A DNA stretch of 64,000 nt from Rotaria sp. Silwood1 (taxonomy: Eukaryota > Rotifera > Eurotatoria > Philodinida > Philodinidae): NCBI GenBank assembly GCA_905250075.1, contig CAJNOP010000025.1, positions 2,046,318 to 2,110,317 on the forward strand, given 5' to 3'. How positions within the stretch are numbered: the first letter of the stretch is position 1; each line of letters begins with the position of its first letter. Positions 1 through 10,128 of this stretch are shown one piece after another. The notes beneath the pieces were generated by a model, which did no database searches, was not told the DNA's origin, and saw only the letters and a program-made list of their open reading frames with translations. The position numbers and the translations under genes were made by a program.

Positions 1-242
1 TCTCTATATCTTCGATTTATGGTTTTTTCTATAAATATTGAAATATCACTTAGATTTAGTGTAAGTGAACGATAGTCCAAAATTCTTCACAAACATGTTT
101 AATATCAGTAAACCGTTCATGCTCGAAAAAAACAAGGTCTCATTCGTCAACTACAGGATTATGGCATAGTAAAAGAATAATATTTTGAATATTAATATTA
201 AAAAATTCTTTCTTCTTGATCGATAAATGTAGAAGATCATGC

Positions 243-419
243 CTGTGGGTGTAGGTGTGGGGTGGGTGTGTGGATATGGGTGTAGTGGGTGTGGGTGTGG
301 GTGGGTGTGGGGTGTGGGTGGGTGTGGGTATGGGTGTGTGGGTGTGGGTGTGGGTGTGGGTGGGTGTCGGTGGGTGTGGATGTGTTTGAGTAACTAGAAG
401 TACACCCACACCCACACCC
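243..419. repeat. Telomere-like head-to-head hairpin (TGTGGG block then CCCACA block)
   Basis: About 145 bp of imperfect GTGGGTGT repeat is followed by a short AT-rich spacer and a short, perfect C-rich arm made of CACCCA units. The two arms can pair, so this is a hairpin with a long, varied G-rich arm and a short C-rich arm. TGTGGG matches what I recall as the bdelloid telomere repeat. The His/Pro/Thr-rich reading frame across it is an artefact of the repeat. Confidence 0.85.
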
Positions 420-420
420 G

Positions 421-1030
421 AATTTTAATCAACAGAGAATTTTTCATTAAAACCTATCAATGATTTCTTTTATATTCGAAAAAAATTCAAAATATATTTT
501 TTAAATCAGATTGGAATAAAAAACCAAAGTAAAATTTCACTAATTAAGATAAATATGTAAAGTGATATTACATTTTCAGAACTTTTTAGAAATAATTTCT
601 ATTTACATAGAGTTTTGTATGAGAACCCGAACTTAAGATTTAGAATGAAATGACACAAGGTAATCGGTATGTAAATTGAGGGTCTATAAATCCATATCGT
701 TTTATTTCACATAGGACCTGCATTAGCAAAAGCATAATTCCAATAAATTGGTTCTGGTAAAACAGTAGAATCACTTGAAAAACATGGATTGTTCATGATT
801 TGTTAAATTGACTAACCTTTATTATTTTTAATAGTAAATGATTAAACTTACTATTAATCCATCACATTTCCATTGTTTCTTATTATTAAGATAATCAGAA
901 TTCGATGTATAAATTCTTAATTCATAATTTGACGTAAAACTATATTTATCATTTCTAATAGGTGGATTATTTAACGAAGAATTTGAACAAAAATTTTGAA
1001 TTTAATCCTCTTAAATCAAATGTTATTCAC
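421..1030. other. AT-rich stretch, nothing recognised
   Basis: There are no long reading frames with sensible codon structure and no repeat that I could pair with another site in the window. Confidence 0.5.
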
Positions 1031-2220
1031 CCGTTGAGTCCGGGAGTATTTGTATATAGTAAAAAGAACGGGAGACAGTTGACAGACAAATTGGTTCTAT
1101 AAAAAGTTTTTGACTCGAAATCTCAATTATGTTATACCAAACGAAAAAGTTCAGTGAGTTGAGCATTTTTTTGTAACAGAACATCGTCTATTAAATGAAA
1201 CCATGAAGAGTTCGGAGCGCAACAACGACTAAAATGGCTGAAATTTTACAAGTTAGCTTACCCAAAACTCTTCACGGTTTCATTTAAAAGACTAACGAGG
1301 GAAGGTTCCCAAGTGATCAATTGCTTTTAAGCCGAAAGTATGTGCATCATATAGATCCTAATGAGCTATGAATACTCTGAAAAGAATTCGGACTGATAGC
1401 TTATTACTGCTGAGATAATGCATTTTAAAGATATCTTTTTAGTTCAATGCCGTGGTCCCCTCAGAAACATCAGAAAAACTGAGTTTCGAGTTTCGACTTA
1501 AAAATTTGCACAGACATAGGTCTCAGCGAGCATAGTTCATTGGGAAAGTTTCAGATCTTTTCATTGTTCCTATCCTAAGATATTGCCGTAATAATTGCAT
1601 GCTGTTTACATCGCTCATATACCATCGGATTTTGATGTTCTTATTTTCATATAGAAACAATCGGAAAGGCTGAAACTTTCACAATACACTATTCTTGCCG
1701 GGATCTATGTCTGTGCAATTCGAAACTCAGTTTTTCTGATGTTCCTAAGGGGGACCACGGAATTGAACTAAAAAAGATATCTTTAAAATGCATTATCTCA
1801 GCAGTAATAAGCTATCAGCTCGAATTCTTTTCAGAGTATTCATAGCTCATTAGGATCTATATGATGCATATACTTTCGGCTTAAAAGCGACTGATCATTT
1901 GGGGACCTTCCCTCGTAAGTTCTATCACAAAAGGTGCTTCATTCATCGAGCTCTTTCGTTTAATATAATATAGATGGGATTTCGAATCAAAAAATTTTTA
2001 TAGGGCTAATTTGTCTACCAACCATCTCCTCGTCCTTCGTACTATATAAAAATAATTCCATACTCAAAGGATTAAGGGACAACCAATAATCATCAGTAAG
2101 TATAGACAATTTAACGCATAAATCTTCATGATATTCATATTATTAAATAATCAACAGATCGTGTTTTTTAAAGTTATTCAGGCTCCGAAATCTCAGGACG
2201 CGGTCGCCCGGACTCAATGG
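1031..2220. mobile_element. Large foldback (inverted-repeat) element, about 1.2 kb
   Basis: The ends are inverted copies: CCGTTGAGTCCGGG on the left pairs with CCGGACTCAATGG on the right. Inside, the two halves match in inverted orientation over long stretches. Examples are the AAACGAAA/TTTCGTTT segment near 1140 and 1950, and the block at 1295-1500 (GGTCCCCTCAGAAACATCAG) against 1730-1915. The centre is near 1600. No coding capacity is visible, so it is a non-autonomous element. I could not settle a target-site duplication. A diverged relative lies at about 34130-34610. Confidence 0.75.
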
Positions 2221-2891
2221 ATTAATAGATGAGCAAATATTTGTTTATTATCAATAGAATATATATAAATATTTCCATTTGTTAAATCTAGATTTCGCAA
2301 AAAACTCAATAAATGATAATTATAAAAACTAAAATACAAATTTATTTCAAGAATATAAAAAAATAGTGTCTATCAATCAATTTGATTTATTTAACTATTT
2401 AATTGAAATAAATCATCAAATTTATATATAAATAAGACTTTGACTTAATGAATGAACTAAAATTGATAGAATACTTGTGATATGAATATAATGTAAATCA
2501 AATAATTGATAGTGATCGATTGCATTTTGTAAAATCATTGATAGAATTATTAAATTTGGTTTACGAGCAATGATTATTTCAAGCATAAATTCATTTCTAT
2601 TTTTATCAAAAAAATTTTTTAATGACATTGAAGTTGAGACATTTTTATTTGATTGGGATTTTGAATTATGCTGTGAAGCTAATGGTTCCACTATTGACTT
2701 TGAATTATTCAAATAAGAAAAGACAAGGACATCAAACAAATGTGAATTGAAATTATTTCGATTTAATTTAAAATTTTGATGAAATATTTATTAGTGCATT
2801 TTCAATTGGTGTTATTTATTTGAAAGTGATTCAATTGATGGTATTTCTAGTGACACAAATAGTTCATATGTATTCATAATAAAATCTTGTC
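2221..2891. other. AT-rich stretch with one weak minus-strand open frame
   Basis: A 105-codon open frame on the minus strand (2422-2739) has no domain or motif I recognise, and no clear splice partners. I do not call it a gene. Confidence 0.4.
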
Positions 2892-3407
2892 CTAGCCTCG
2901 TAGCAGCCTTGTAAAAAAATATAGGAGTTTATAGAAATTTAGAGGCCAAAAATATATAGGACCGCCCTGAACTATATAGGAAATACATAGGACGTGAAGT
3001 TTCCCCTACAAAATTTTCTTGGCGCCTAGAAAAACTGTTGCAATATCGTAGACTGTAATGAGATGAATATTGTCCACTTGTTCGATAAGCTAAATAAAAA
3101 CAAGTATCATCAAGTAGCGAAAAGCAATGACACAGAAATCTCTTTCAACAATAAAAATAATAATTTCGGTTCGAGTTATTTTCAACCATTTCACTCATAT
3201 ATACAACAAAAGTGTAAAAGAAATAAATTAAACCTTTCGGCATCCTCATATTTGGTCCAACGGGGGAGGGGGGGGGGGCGGTAGCTTTCCAAAGATTCCC
3301 CTACCCCCTTCAGCCCTCAAAAACTTCTATCCATACAATCTTCGATTTTTCAAAAAATATAGGAATATAGGAAAAATGATCAAAATATAGCCCTACTACG
3401 AGGTCAG
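2892..3407. mobile_element. 516-bp hAT-like MITE with 8-bp target duplication
   Basis: Terminal inverted repeats CTAGCCTCGTAGCAG and (reverse complement of the right end) CTGACCTCGTAGTAG are flanked on both sides by the same eight bases, ATCTTGTC (2884-2891 and 3408-3415). An 8-bp duplication is the mark of hAT-superfamily insertion. The interior has a short G-rich run near 3260 and no transposase, so it would depend on another element for movement. Confidence 0.75.
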
Positions 3408-3529
3408 ATCTTGTCCAATGTTAAGATCAATGAAGTTATGTTAAGATTTGTGTCAACAGACACAAGATCATACATATACATAAATACATCTTATATACTT
3501 TCCTTTTCTTTTCTCCTTATCTTCATCTA

Positions 3530-4513
3530 ACCTGCGTGTAATAAGTCTTTGCACAAAATATATCTTCAATTTTCTTTCACTTCAAGGTTGAAGGAAACAA
3601 TCAAAAGTAGTCAGCTAGAATGAGAATTTAATGCTCTTTCTAAGTACATATTCAGAATTTTTTTCCGACTTAAAGTTGATTCGATAAGAGCGAATTTTTG
3701 AAGGGAACCAAAAACGACGTTTGTACAAAACACCAGTTTCAAAGGTCTCAATGAGAATGTTTAAACATTTTTCGAACCTTTAACTGTAATTGTAGGGGAT
3801 CGAAACTAGTTAGGTAGAACCAGAATTCGATACTCTTTTAAAATGCGTCGTGCGAACTTGACCCTGACTTACGGCTAGTTAACTATAAATAAATACCGGA
3901 GTAAATAAAAAATGTCGCTTGTGCTACGCAAAATAAACTTTTTTCTATGATGTGCAATTTCTTGAAAGAGTATTTTGGTATAGTTTTTCCTTCCTAGTTT
4001 TGTAGAGAATTTCATGCTCCACAAAACTATGGATTCCGATGAGTTGTATCTCAAAAAAGTCAAAATCTGAAAACAGTATTCCAAATGCTGTTCGGTAGCT
4101 GAGATCACATTTTTCAAAATAATTGGTTTTTGAGAATTTCGATATTTATAATACTATAGATTCTAATGATTTTCAGCGATGTATAGAAAACGAAGGAAAG
4201 TGTTCATTGTGTACAGCAAGCTCTGTTCTACAAACCAGCGTATAAGACGGCTTTTTTATAACTAGAATTGAGGCACTTTTAATCAATGCACAAAAATGCA
4301 CTGCATAAAAGATTCTGTACAAACGTCGTTTTTGGTTCTCTTCAAAAATTTGCTCTTATCGAATCAACTTTTAGTCGGAAAAAAATTCTGAATATGTACT
4401 TAGAAAGAGCATTAAATTCTCATTCTAGCTGACTACTTTTGATTGTTTCCTTCAACCTTGAAGTGAAAGAAAATTGAAGATATATTTTGTGCAAAGACTT
4501 ATTACATGCAGGT
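3530..4513. mobile_element. 984-bp inverted-repeat element flanked by TA
   Basis: About 200 bp at each end (3530-3733 and 4317-4513) are near-perfect inverted copies, starting ACCTGCGTGTAATAAG and ending CTTATTACATGCAGGT, with TA immediately outside both ends. TA duplication points to the Tc1/mariner group. The roughly 580-bp interior has no recognisable transposase; an 80-codon minus frame there looks incidental. Confidence 0.75.
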
Positions 4514-5112
4514 TATATATGGTGATTTATTGTCCATTCACGTTGAATCTTCATGATTCAGTTTATGTTTTCTTTTTTGTGGTACCGTTTTTTCCACATC
4601 ATCATCATTGTTTAAGCGTGTATCGTGCATTTGCAAATAAAAACAAGTTCAAAATACCCTTGAACTAAACATTCACCTCAACAAGTTAATAATTAAAATA
4701 ATTTCATTTAATTGACTTATGATTTTTGTTTGCTCTTTATTCTTGATAATAATTATTTCATTCTTTTGCAATTCTCTACCATAAAAATCATTATTATTAT
4801 CATCAGCATATAATTAATTATATAAATATAGATATACCATCATTCATTCATGCAATGAATATTAATTTTACTCCGATTCAACCATTCGATATAATCCGAA
4901 AGATGGCATTAGTCTACAAACTAGAAGTTACATGCGATGGTAATATCCAATTTCCAGGAAATTCAAATAAAATACTCATAAAATAAATTTCCTGAAAATT
5001 CAATTCACTGCGTGAAGGTGGATGAAGTTTGAGTTTTTAGGACTATAATGTATTGGAAATTCATTTTGATATGGAAATCGATAAGAAGATATAGTATACT
5101 TGTGTGTGTTAG

Positions 5113-5342
5113 TTTGATCTGGGTTGGGTTGGGTTGGATTGGGTTGGGTTGGGTTGGGTTGGGTTGGGTTGGGTTGGGTTGGGTTGGGTTAGATTAGGTT
5201 GAGTTGAGTTGGGTTGGGTTGGGTTGGGTTGGTTAGGGTTGGGTTAGATTAGGTTGAGGTGAGTTGAGTTGAGTTGGGTTGGGTTGGGTAGGGTTGGGTT
5301 AGATTAGGTTGAGGTGAGTTGAGTTGGGTTGGGTTGGGTTGG
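5113..5342 (+). repeat. (TTGGG)n tandem array
   Basis: Runs of GGGTT pentamers are interrupted by variants such as TTAGATTAGG and TTGAGTTGAG. The spacing suggests a higher-order block repeated about three times. A shorter complementary run (CAACCC) stands near 7503-7530, so the G-rich block comes first and the C-rich block second. Confidence 0.9.
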
Positions 5343-5399
5343 AGTCGAGATGACTTAAATTCACTTTATATAAGAAGTGATATGAAGGCATAGTATATA

Positions 5400-6297
5400 A
5401 GTGCTTAATGGGGGCCCCCTCAGAAACGAACTTTGTTATTTCTCGTCCGATTTCACCCAAATTTTTGGAGGATATTAGTCTAGGATAGGATAGATTATGA
5501 GTGAAATATCTCCCCCAAATTTCTAATAAACTAATGAGTTATGGTCAATTTATTGGTCAAAAACACCCTGTACGTGGGAAAGGATTTCACAATAAGGATA
5601 CAAGCTAACAAGCTCGAGCGTTTTTTAACTTGTAGAGTACCCTTAGGACCAGATCCTCACAGAGCCAGATTTTTGGATTTCCCTTTGTTTCATTTTTAAA
5701 AGCACATTTTCGAAAAATGTTCAAATTCAAAGAACTAATAAAAATGAAATATTAAAGTTTTTTATTTCACCAAAAGAGAAATTCAAAAATCGGAGCCTGT
5801 GAGGATCTAGCCCCACCTACCCTCTATTCAACAAAAAAAAATTGTCCCTTCTTTATTGAGGCGTTATCAAGAAATCCTTCCCCACGTAAACAGTATGCTC
5901 GAAAAAATTAATTTTGAGAAAAACGAAAAACAAAATTTTTTGATGCAATAAGTGTCTTTATTCAAAATAAGTCTGCTTATCTACCTAGCATTTTCGGACT
6001 ATTCCTCAAGCTTTATTGGTGGCCTGTATGTGGATATATCATAATGTGGTTAATAGAAAAATTTCAGCTCTGTCGGTCAAACAAAAGTATGAAAAGTATC
6101 ATTAACACTGTATTCTCAGTATCCCTCAGTAGCATATCCTCAGAAAAAAATTCGTCAGAAAAAAAGACCAATATACACACTTTGCCAAAACAAATTATGC
6201 CAGGTTGTAGTTCATCACAAGGGCTATCAGTATATGTATAAATCTCAAAATCGAGTTTTTTTCGAAAAATTGACTTTTCTGAGGGGGGCTTAATGCG
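5400..6297. mobile_element. Inverted-repeat element with internal foldback
   Basis: The left end GCTTAATGGGGGCCCCCTCA pairs with a right end that reads, reversed, GCATTAAGCCCCCCTCAGAAA-like. Inside, 5566-5720 and 5760-5905 form a second inverted pair, both containing a GTACGTGGG/CCCACGTAAAC-type core and AGATCCTCACAG/CTGTGAGGATCTAG. No coding region was found. A CCCCCTCAGAAAC motif also occurs in the foldback at 1031-2220, which hints at a shared family. Confidence 0.55.
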
Positions 6298-6564
6298 TTG
6301 ACTTGGGCTCATTACAGCTAAAATCAAAGTGAGTTAAGAAATACATTTTTATTCAAGGAGTAATATGAAGAGATAACATACATCTTTCTTGTTTAGTTGA
6401 ATCGAGATGAGTTGAGTTAAACGTCCAAACGAAATAAATTATAATACAGAATACGTATAAAATCGTGCGTTGAGTTTATGCGAAGGACGAACTGAGTTAA
6501 GGAATGTGCTTTATATGAATAAGAAAGAAGTATTATGAGTATAAATCTGCATTTATATAGCAAA

Positions 6565-6676
6565 AGGATGTGGGTGTGGGTGTGGATGTGAGTGTGGGTG
6601 TGGGTGTGGATGTGAGTGTGGATGAAGATAAGACACCGACACCCGCACACACACCCACACTCACACCCACACCCTT
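6565..6676. repeat. Telomere-like head-to-head hairpin
   Basis: About 50 bp of GTGGGTGT/GTGGATGT repeat, a short spacer with imperfect CACCGACACCCGC, then a C-rich arm of CACCCA units. It lies just downstream of the DUF3987-like minus-strand fragment and interrupts that reading frame with Val/Gly-rich codons. Confidence 0.85.
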
Positions 6677-6779
6677 ACAGAATAGAATTACAATTGCAAA
6701 AAAAAAGATTATTCTATATCTATGTGAAACTCTTCTAATCTTATTAATTGGTACAAAAACTATTGATTTGTAAAAAGAT

Positions 6780-7048
6780 AAAACATCATTTTTACCATAT
6801 TGATAGAAGCCCAGCTTGGTTAAGTTAGCATCTGCTTCATGCATAAGTAAGAATTTATTTCCAGTAGCTAATTCCTTGTGTAAACCAGCACCAGTTATAT
6901 CATAAATAACAGACTTTTTTCCGTCTTCAACATAAACTTCAGGAAAAAGATTCTCACATGTTTTGTAACAAGATTGAACAATATTTATGAGGCCACTTTT
7001 ATCCGAACCTAAGCCAATTGTAGAATCAGCTTTTGACTTCAGTTCCAT
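6780..7048 (-). pseudogene. DUF3987-like P-loop ATPase fragment
   Basis: About 90 residues are open from ATG at 7048. They contain IGLGSDKSG, in the place where DUF3987 proteins carry a Walker A-like GxxGxxKS, then a VIYDITGAGL segment and LLMHEADANLTKLGFY, which resembles the Walker B-like DE region and the LGxY that follows it in the family. DUF3987 domains occur in primase/helicase-like and mobile-element proteins. No further exons are evident, and the frame runs into the hairpin at 6565-6676. I take it to be a broken copy of a repeated gene. Family assignment is by eye. Confidence 0.45.
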
Positions 7049-7860
7049 TAAAGATATTTTATTTATATAAAAAATAAATCAAATAAACGTTATTCTTTTA
7101 GCAGTAGCTCTTCTTATTATAGCGATATGCATTTTCTAATTATGGCCACAGTTCTACTCATATGCTAGATGTCGACAGATCCTTATGCTACCGAAAGTAC
7201 TAATTCTATCTATTATAAAATGTGAAGCAGTAATGGCACATAAACGGTATATGATGAAATTCCAGTTGAATCTTGAACTTATGAATACTAATTCGTCATG
7301 TTATCAGATTTATAAATACAGAATGACGTCTTCTAATTGGAATCAACCATCTGCAATCCATTGTACAGTTAATACACACATATGAATTTTCTGTCCATTG
7401 TCGATTACACGTGAATCTAACAAATAACCGAATATCATAGTATATATATATATAAAATACGTCATCGTTTCCATATAAAAATGAATTTCCAATACATTCT
7501 CACTCAACCCAACCCAACCCAGCGCAACCCAAGATTTTTAAGTATATATTTATATCATTACAAATATTAATATGAATTTCCCAATAGAATAAACTTTGTT
7601 CAATTTTAAAGTATAATCTCTATTGGTTTGTATTTATATACTATATCTTTATAAGCATATTTCAATTACGTTCTTTTATCAAACTGGAGTTTAGAAAAAA
7701 GATATAGTTATATCCTTATTTATCGTACAAGATATTTTTATGTCTTAATAAAGAATCAAGTGTTATGTTAAAATTTTTGAATTTCCAGGAAATTTATTTT
7801 ATAAGTATTTTATTTGAATTTTCTGGAAATGGAAATTTTCCATGCTCTCAGAAGTTAGCG

Positions 7861-8181
7861 ATGTTTCTTGTTATTAGATTGATATAACTAACCAATCATA
7901 AATAAAGTAACATCTACGATGAAATTTTATTGATCTTTATGTTTTTTTTTATCCATAAGATCTTTTTTACTCAAATTGAAATAATGTGTTTTGCTATTAT
8001 TCCTTGTCTATTCATAGTATTTTATCAATAAATTATTTTCAGATAAAAGTTTTTTTTATCGTAATCGTTCTGGTTTTTCTTGTTATTTGAAGTTAAAATC
8101 ATCAAAATTTTCAAATTGATTATTATTTGTAATATAATTTCATTGTTTTGATTTATTAATTACAACTATTTTTGGGTAAAA
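7861..8181. other. Upstream region of the TDP-43-domain gene
   Basis: AT-rich sequence with no repeats I could pair; it probably includes the promoter and 5' UTR of the gene starting at 8182. Confidence 0.4.
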
Positions 8182-10128
8182 ATGCAATTTGTGAAGGTGT
8201 TTGACAACCAACAAAAAAATATTACTAGATTGGTTTTGGATTCAAATAATAAAATTAGTCACGATTATTTTAAACGAACATTTCCCGATGCTGTTGGTTT
8301 AGCTGAGAGGGATGAATATGGTTCTATTAGGTCTGTTGGAAAAAAAGAAGAAGAAAATTTTGAATAATATATTTCTTGCTTTTTTTTCAGTATACCGTCT
8401 GATGAAAATAAAAATTTTACTTGGAATTGGAACGAAAATGTTGTTTACGATCTGATTTATTCTGATTGTAGGAAAAAAAAAAACTTAAGATATTCTATCA
8501 TCACAAATGTTCTCTTTTTTTTCAGCACGTAGTAATCGGCCTTTCCCATCGACATCATCGTCATCATCATCAACAATAACATTAAAGGATAAAATTTGGG
8601 CATGGATCGGACTAGCCAGAGGTAAGAATCTTCTATATTATTTCAATTAGAGAAAGTCTACTTTATTTTTCACTATAAATTAACTGAAATTAATTCGGAA
8701 GGTTTTTTTTCTGATGATAGGATTATTCTCATCAACGAAACCAACTGATCAATATAAAAAATTAAATTAATAAATGAATTATTGTAAAACATCTGTACAT
8801 TTTTTTATGTATTAGTTTGTATATGTGTATGATAAATATACATTGTTTATAAAAAATGCTCTTCTGTACTCACTTAAAAGGTATGATTATAAAACGTTCG
8901 TTATTGCTTATTTTATTGCATGATTCGAGTTCCAATGTCAATGTAGAAATTTTTTATACCAAATTTTCTGAAAAACAAAAGAAAAACTAATATTTTTAAA
9001 TGACTTAAATTAAATTGATTGCTATTTTATTTCAATTATTGATAAATAATTCTTGAGGGTTAGTTTTGTTTCAGTTGTAATAAAATGAAATAAATAAGTA
9101 AAATAATTCTATTTTATTTTCACTATATATATAGCAAATATTATATTATTCTAATTTAACATAAATAGGATAATTACGTTGAATTATATTTTAAATAAAT
9201 ATTTAACTCTATTCAATTTACTTTACTTATTTTAATTCAAAATAAACATACTTCTATTGCATAAAATATAGTTTATCTTATTTAAAACTAAAATAAAAGC
9301 ATCATTATTTTGAATAAAAATAAATAGATCAACGAATTACTAAGAAACTAATCGATGATATATAAAAATAATTGAATAAAATCAATACTACTTGGAAATA
9401 TCTATAAAGAAAGAATAATTAATTTCGAAAGATTATATATAGAAAGAAAAAATTTAATTCAATATTGAAAGAGAAACACCATGTGCATTCTCGTACCGAA
9501 CTACACCATTAAATAAATATAACGATTTTTCTTTTCTTCATATTGTATAATATGTTGTGACTACTGTCCACTTACGAGCCCTCTCTGAATGATAGTTTTT
9601 TGAAGTACGCGTACCATATGTGTGCTTATCGACGTAGGATATCATATTTGAAAGAAAACCTCTTATTTCTGTTTTATTTTGTTAGTTAAACATTTTTTAT
9701 CAGCTTGCGAACTCGAATCATGCAAGTATTGCTTTTCATACTTTGCTTTATTGATGCCTTTTGTGCTTTCTATACAACAGTTTCAACGAACATTACATTT
9801 AATGCTCTATTTTCTAGGAATTATTATCTTATGGATTGGTGGAGCAAGTTCATCTTTATATGCAAATTTGTATGAAGATGTAGTCAAATTGGTTATGCCT
9901 GGTTCATCTGATAATCAACCAAGCCCACGGCTTTTATTCGATCGCGCTCTTATGTTATTGCTTATATCCATTACTTATATTTTATCTATTACATTTTGCA
10001 CATCTATATTCATCAAAAAGATGTGGATAAAAATAGTTACCTGGTTCAAAACAATCGAAATTGAAGAATTAACTAGATATCCTTTAACACCAATACAATT
10101 TAATCCTCATGTTACAACAACATCCTAA
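8182..10128 (+). CDS. Membrane protein with TDP-43-like N-terminal domain
   Basis: Four phase-compatible exons: 8182-8330, 8391-8467, 8526-8621 and 9704-10128, giving 248 residues. Introns 1 and 2 are about 60 bp with poly-pyrimidine CAG ends. Intron 3 is about 1.1 kb, very AT-rich and without features. Residues 1-75 resemble the TDP-43 N-terminal domain: FVKV at the first strand, an acidic/polar turn, then FPDAVGL, equivalent to the family's FPGACGL, and a closing VVYDLIYSD strand. That domain has a ubiquitin-like fold and self-assembles head to tail in TDP-43. A Ser-rich linker follows, then two or three hydrophobic segments in the last exon (around LMLYFLGIIILWIGG and LMLLLISITYILSITF) and a polar C-terminus. 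No RNA-recognition motifs are present. The fusion of this domain to membrane segments is unusual; the last exon could belong to a different gene, although its phase fits. I do not recognise the membrane part. Confidence 0.6.
8622..9703 (+). other. Long AT-rich intron of the TDP-43-domain gene
   Basis: It starts GTAAGAATC and ends TTTTTATCAG. It is almost entirely A/T with no reading frames, and is about 20 times longer than most introns seen here. Confidence 0.5.

Larger units (their letters stand above)
4924..7860. mobile_element. Composite repeat block bounded by inverted copies of a short palindromic repeat
   Basis: A segment of about 65 bp at 4945-5003 (TTTCCAGGAAATTCAAATAA and onward) recurs inverted at 7778-7845. 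A second motif, AATGTATTGGAAATTCATTTT followed by an ATATGGAAA-like stretch, occurs at about 5045 and inverted near 7480. Between them lie TTGGG arrays, a foldback, a telomere-like hairpin and a DUF3987-like gene fragment. Whether this was ever one mobile unit or is a pile-up of separate insertions cannot be decided from the sequence. Confidence 0.4.

Noticed and set aside
140..415. 91-codon minus frame rich in His, Pro and Thr
   Set aside because: It is the translation of the telomere-like repeat; period-six DNA gives alternating residues in any frame.
2422..2739. 105-codon minus frame
   Set aside because: No motif, no splice context and typical AT-rich composition; kept only as a note.
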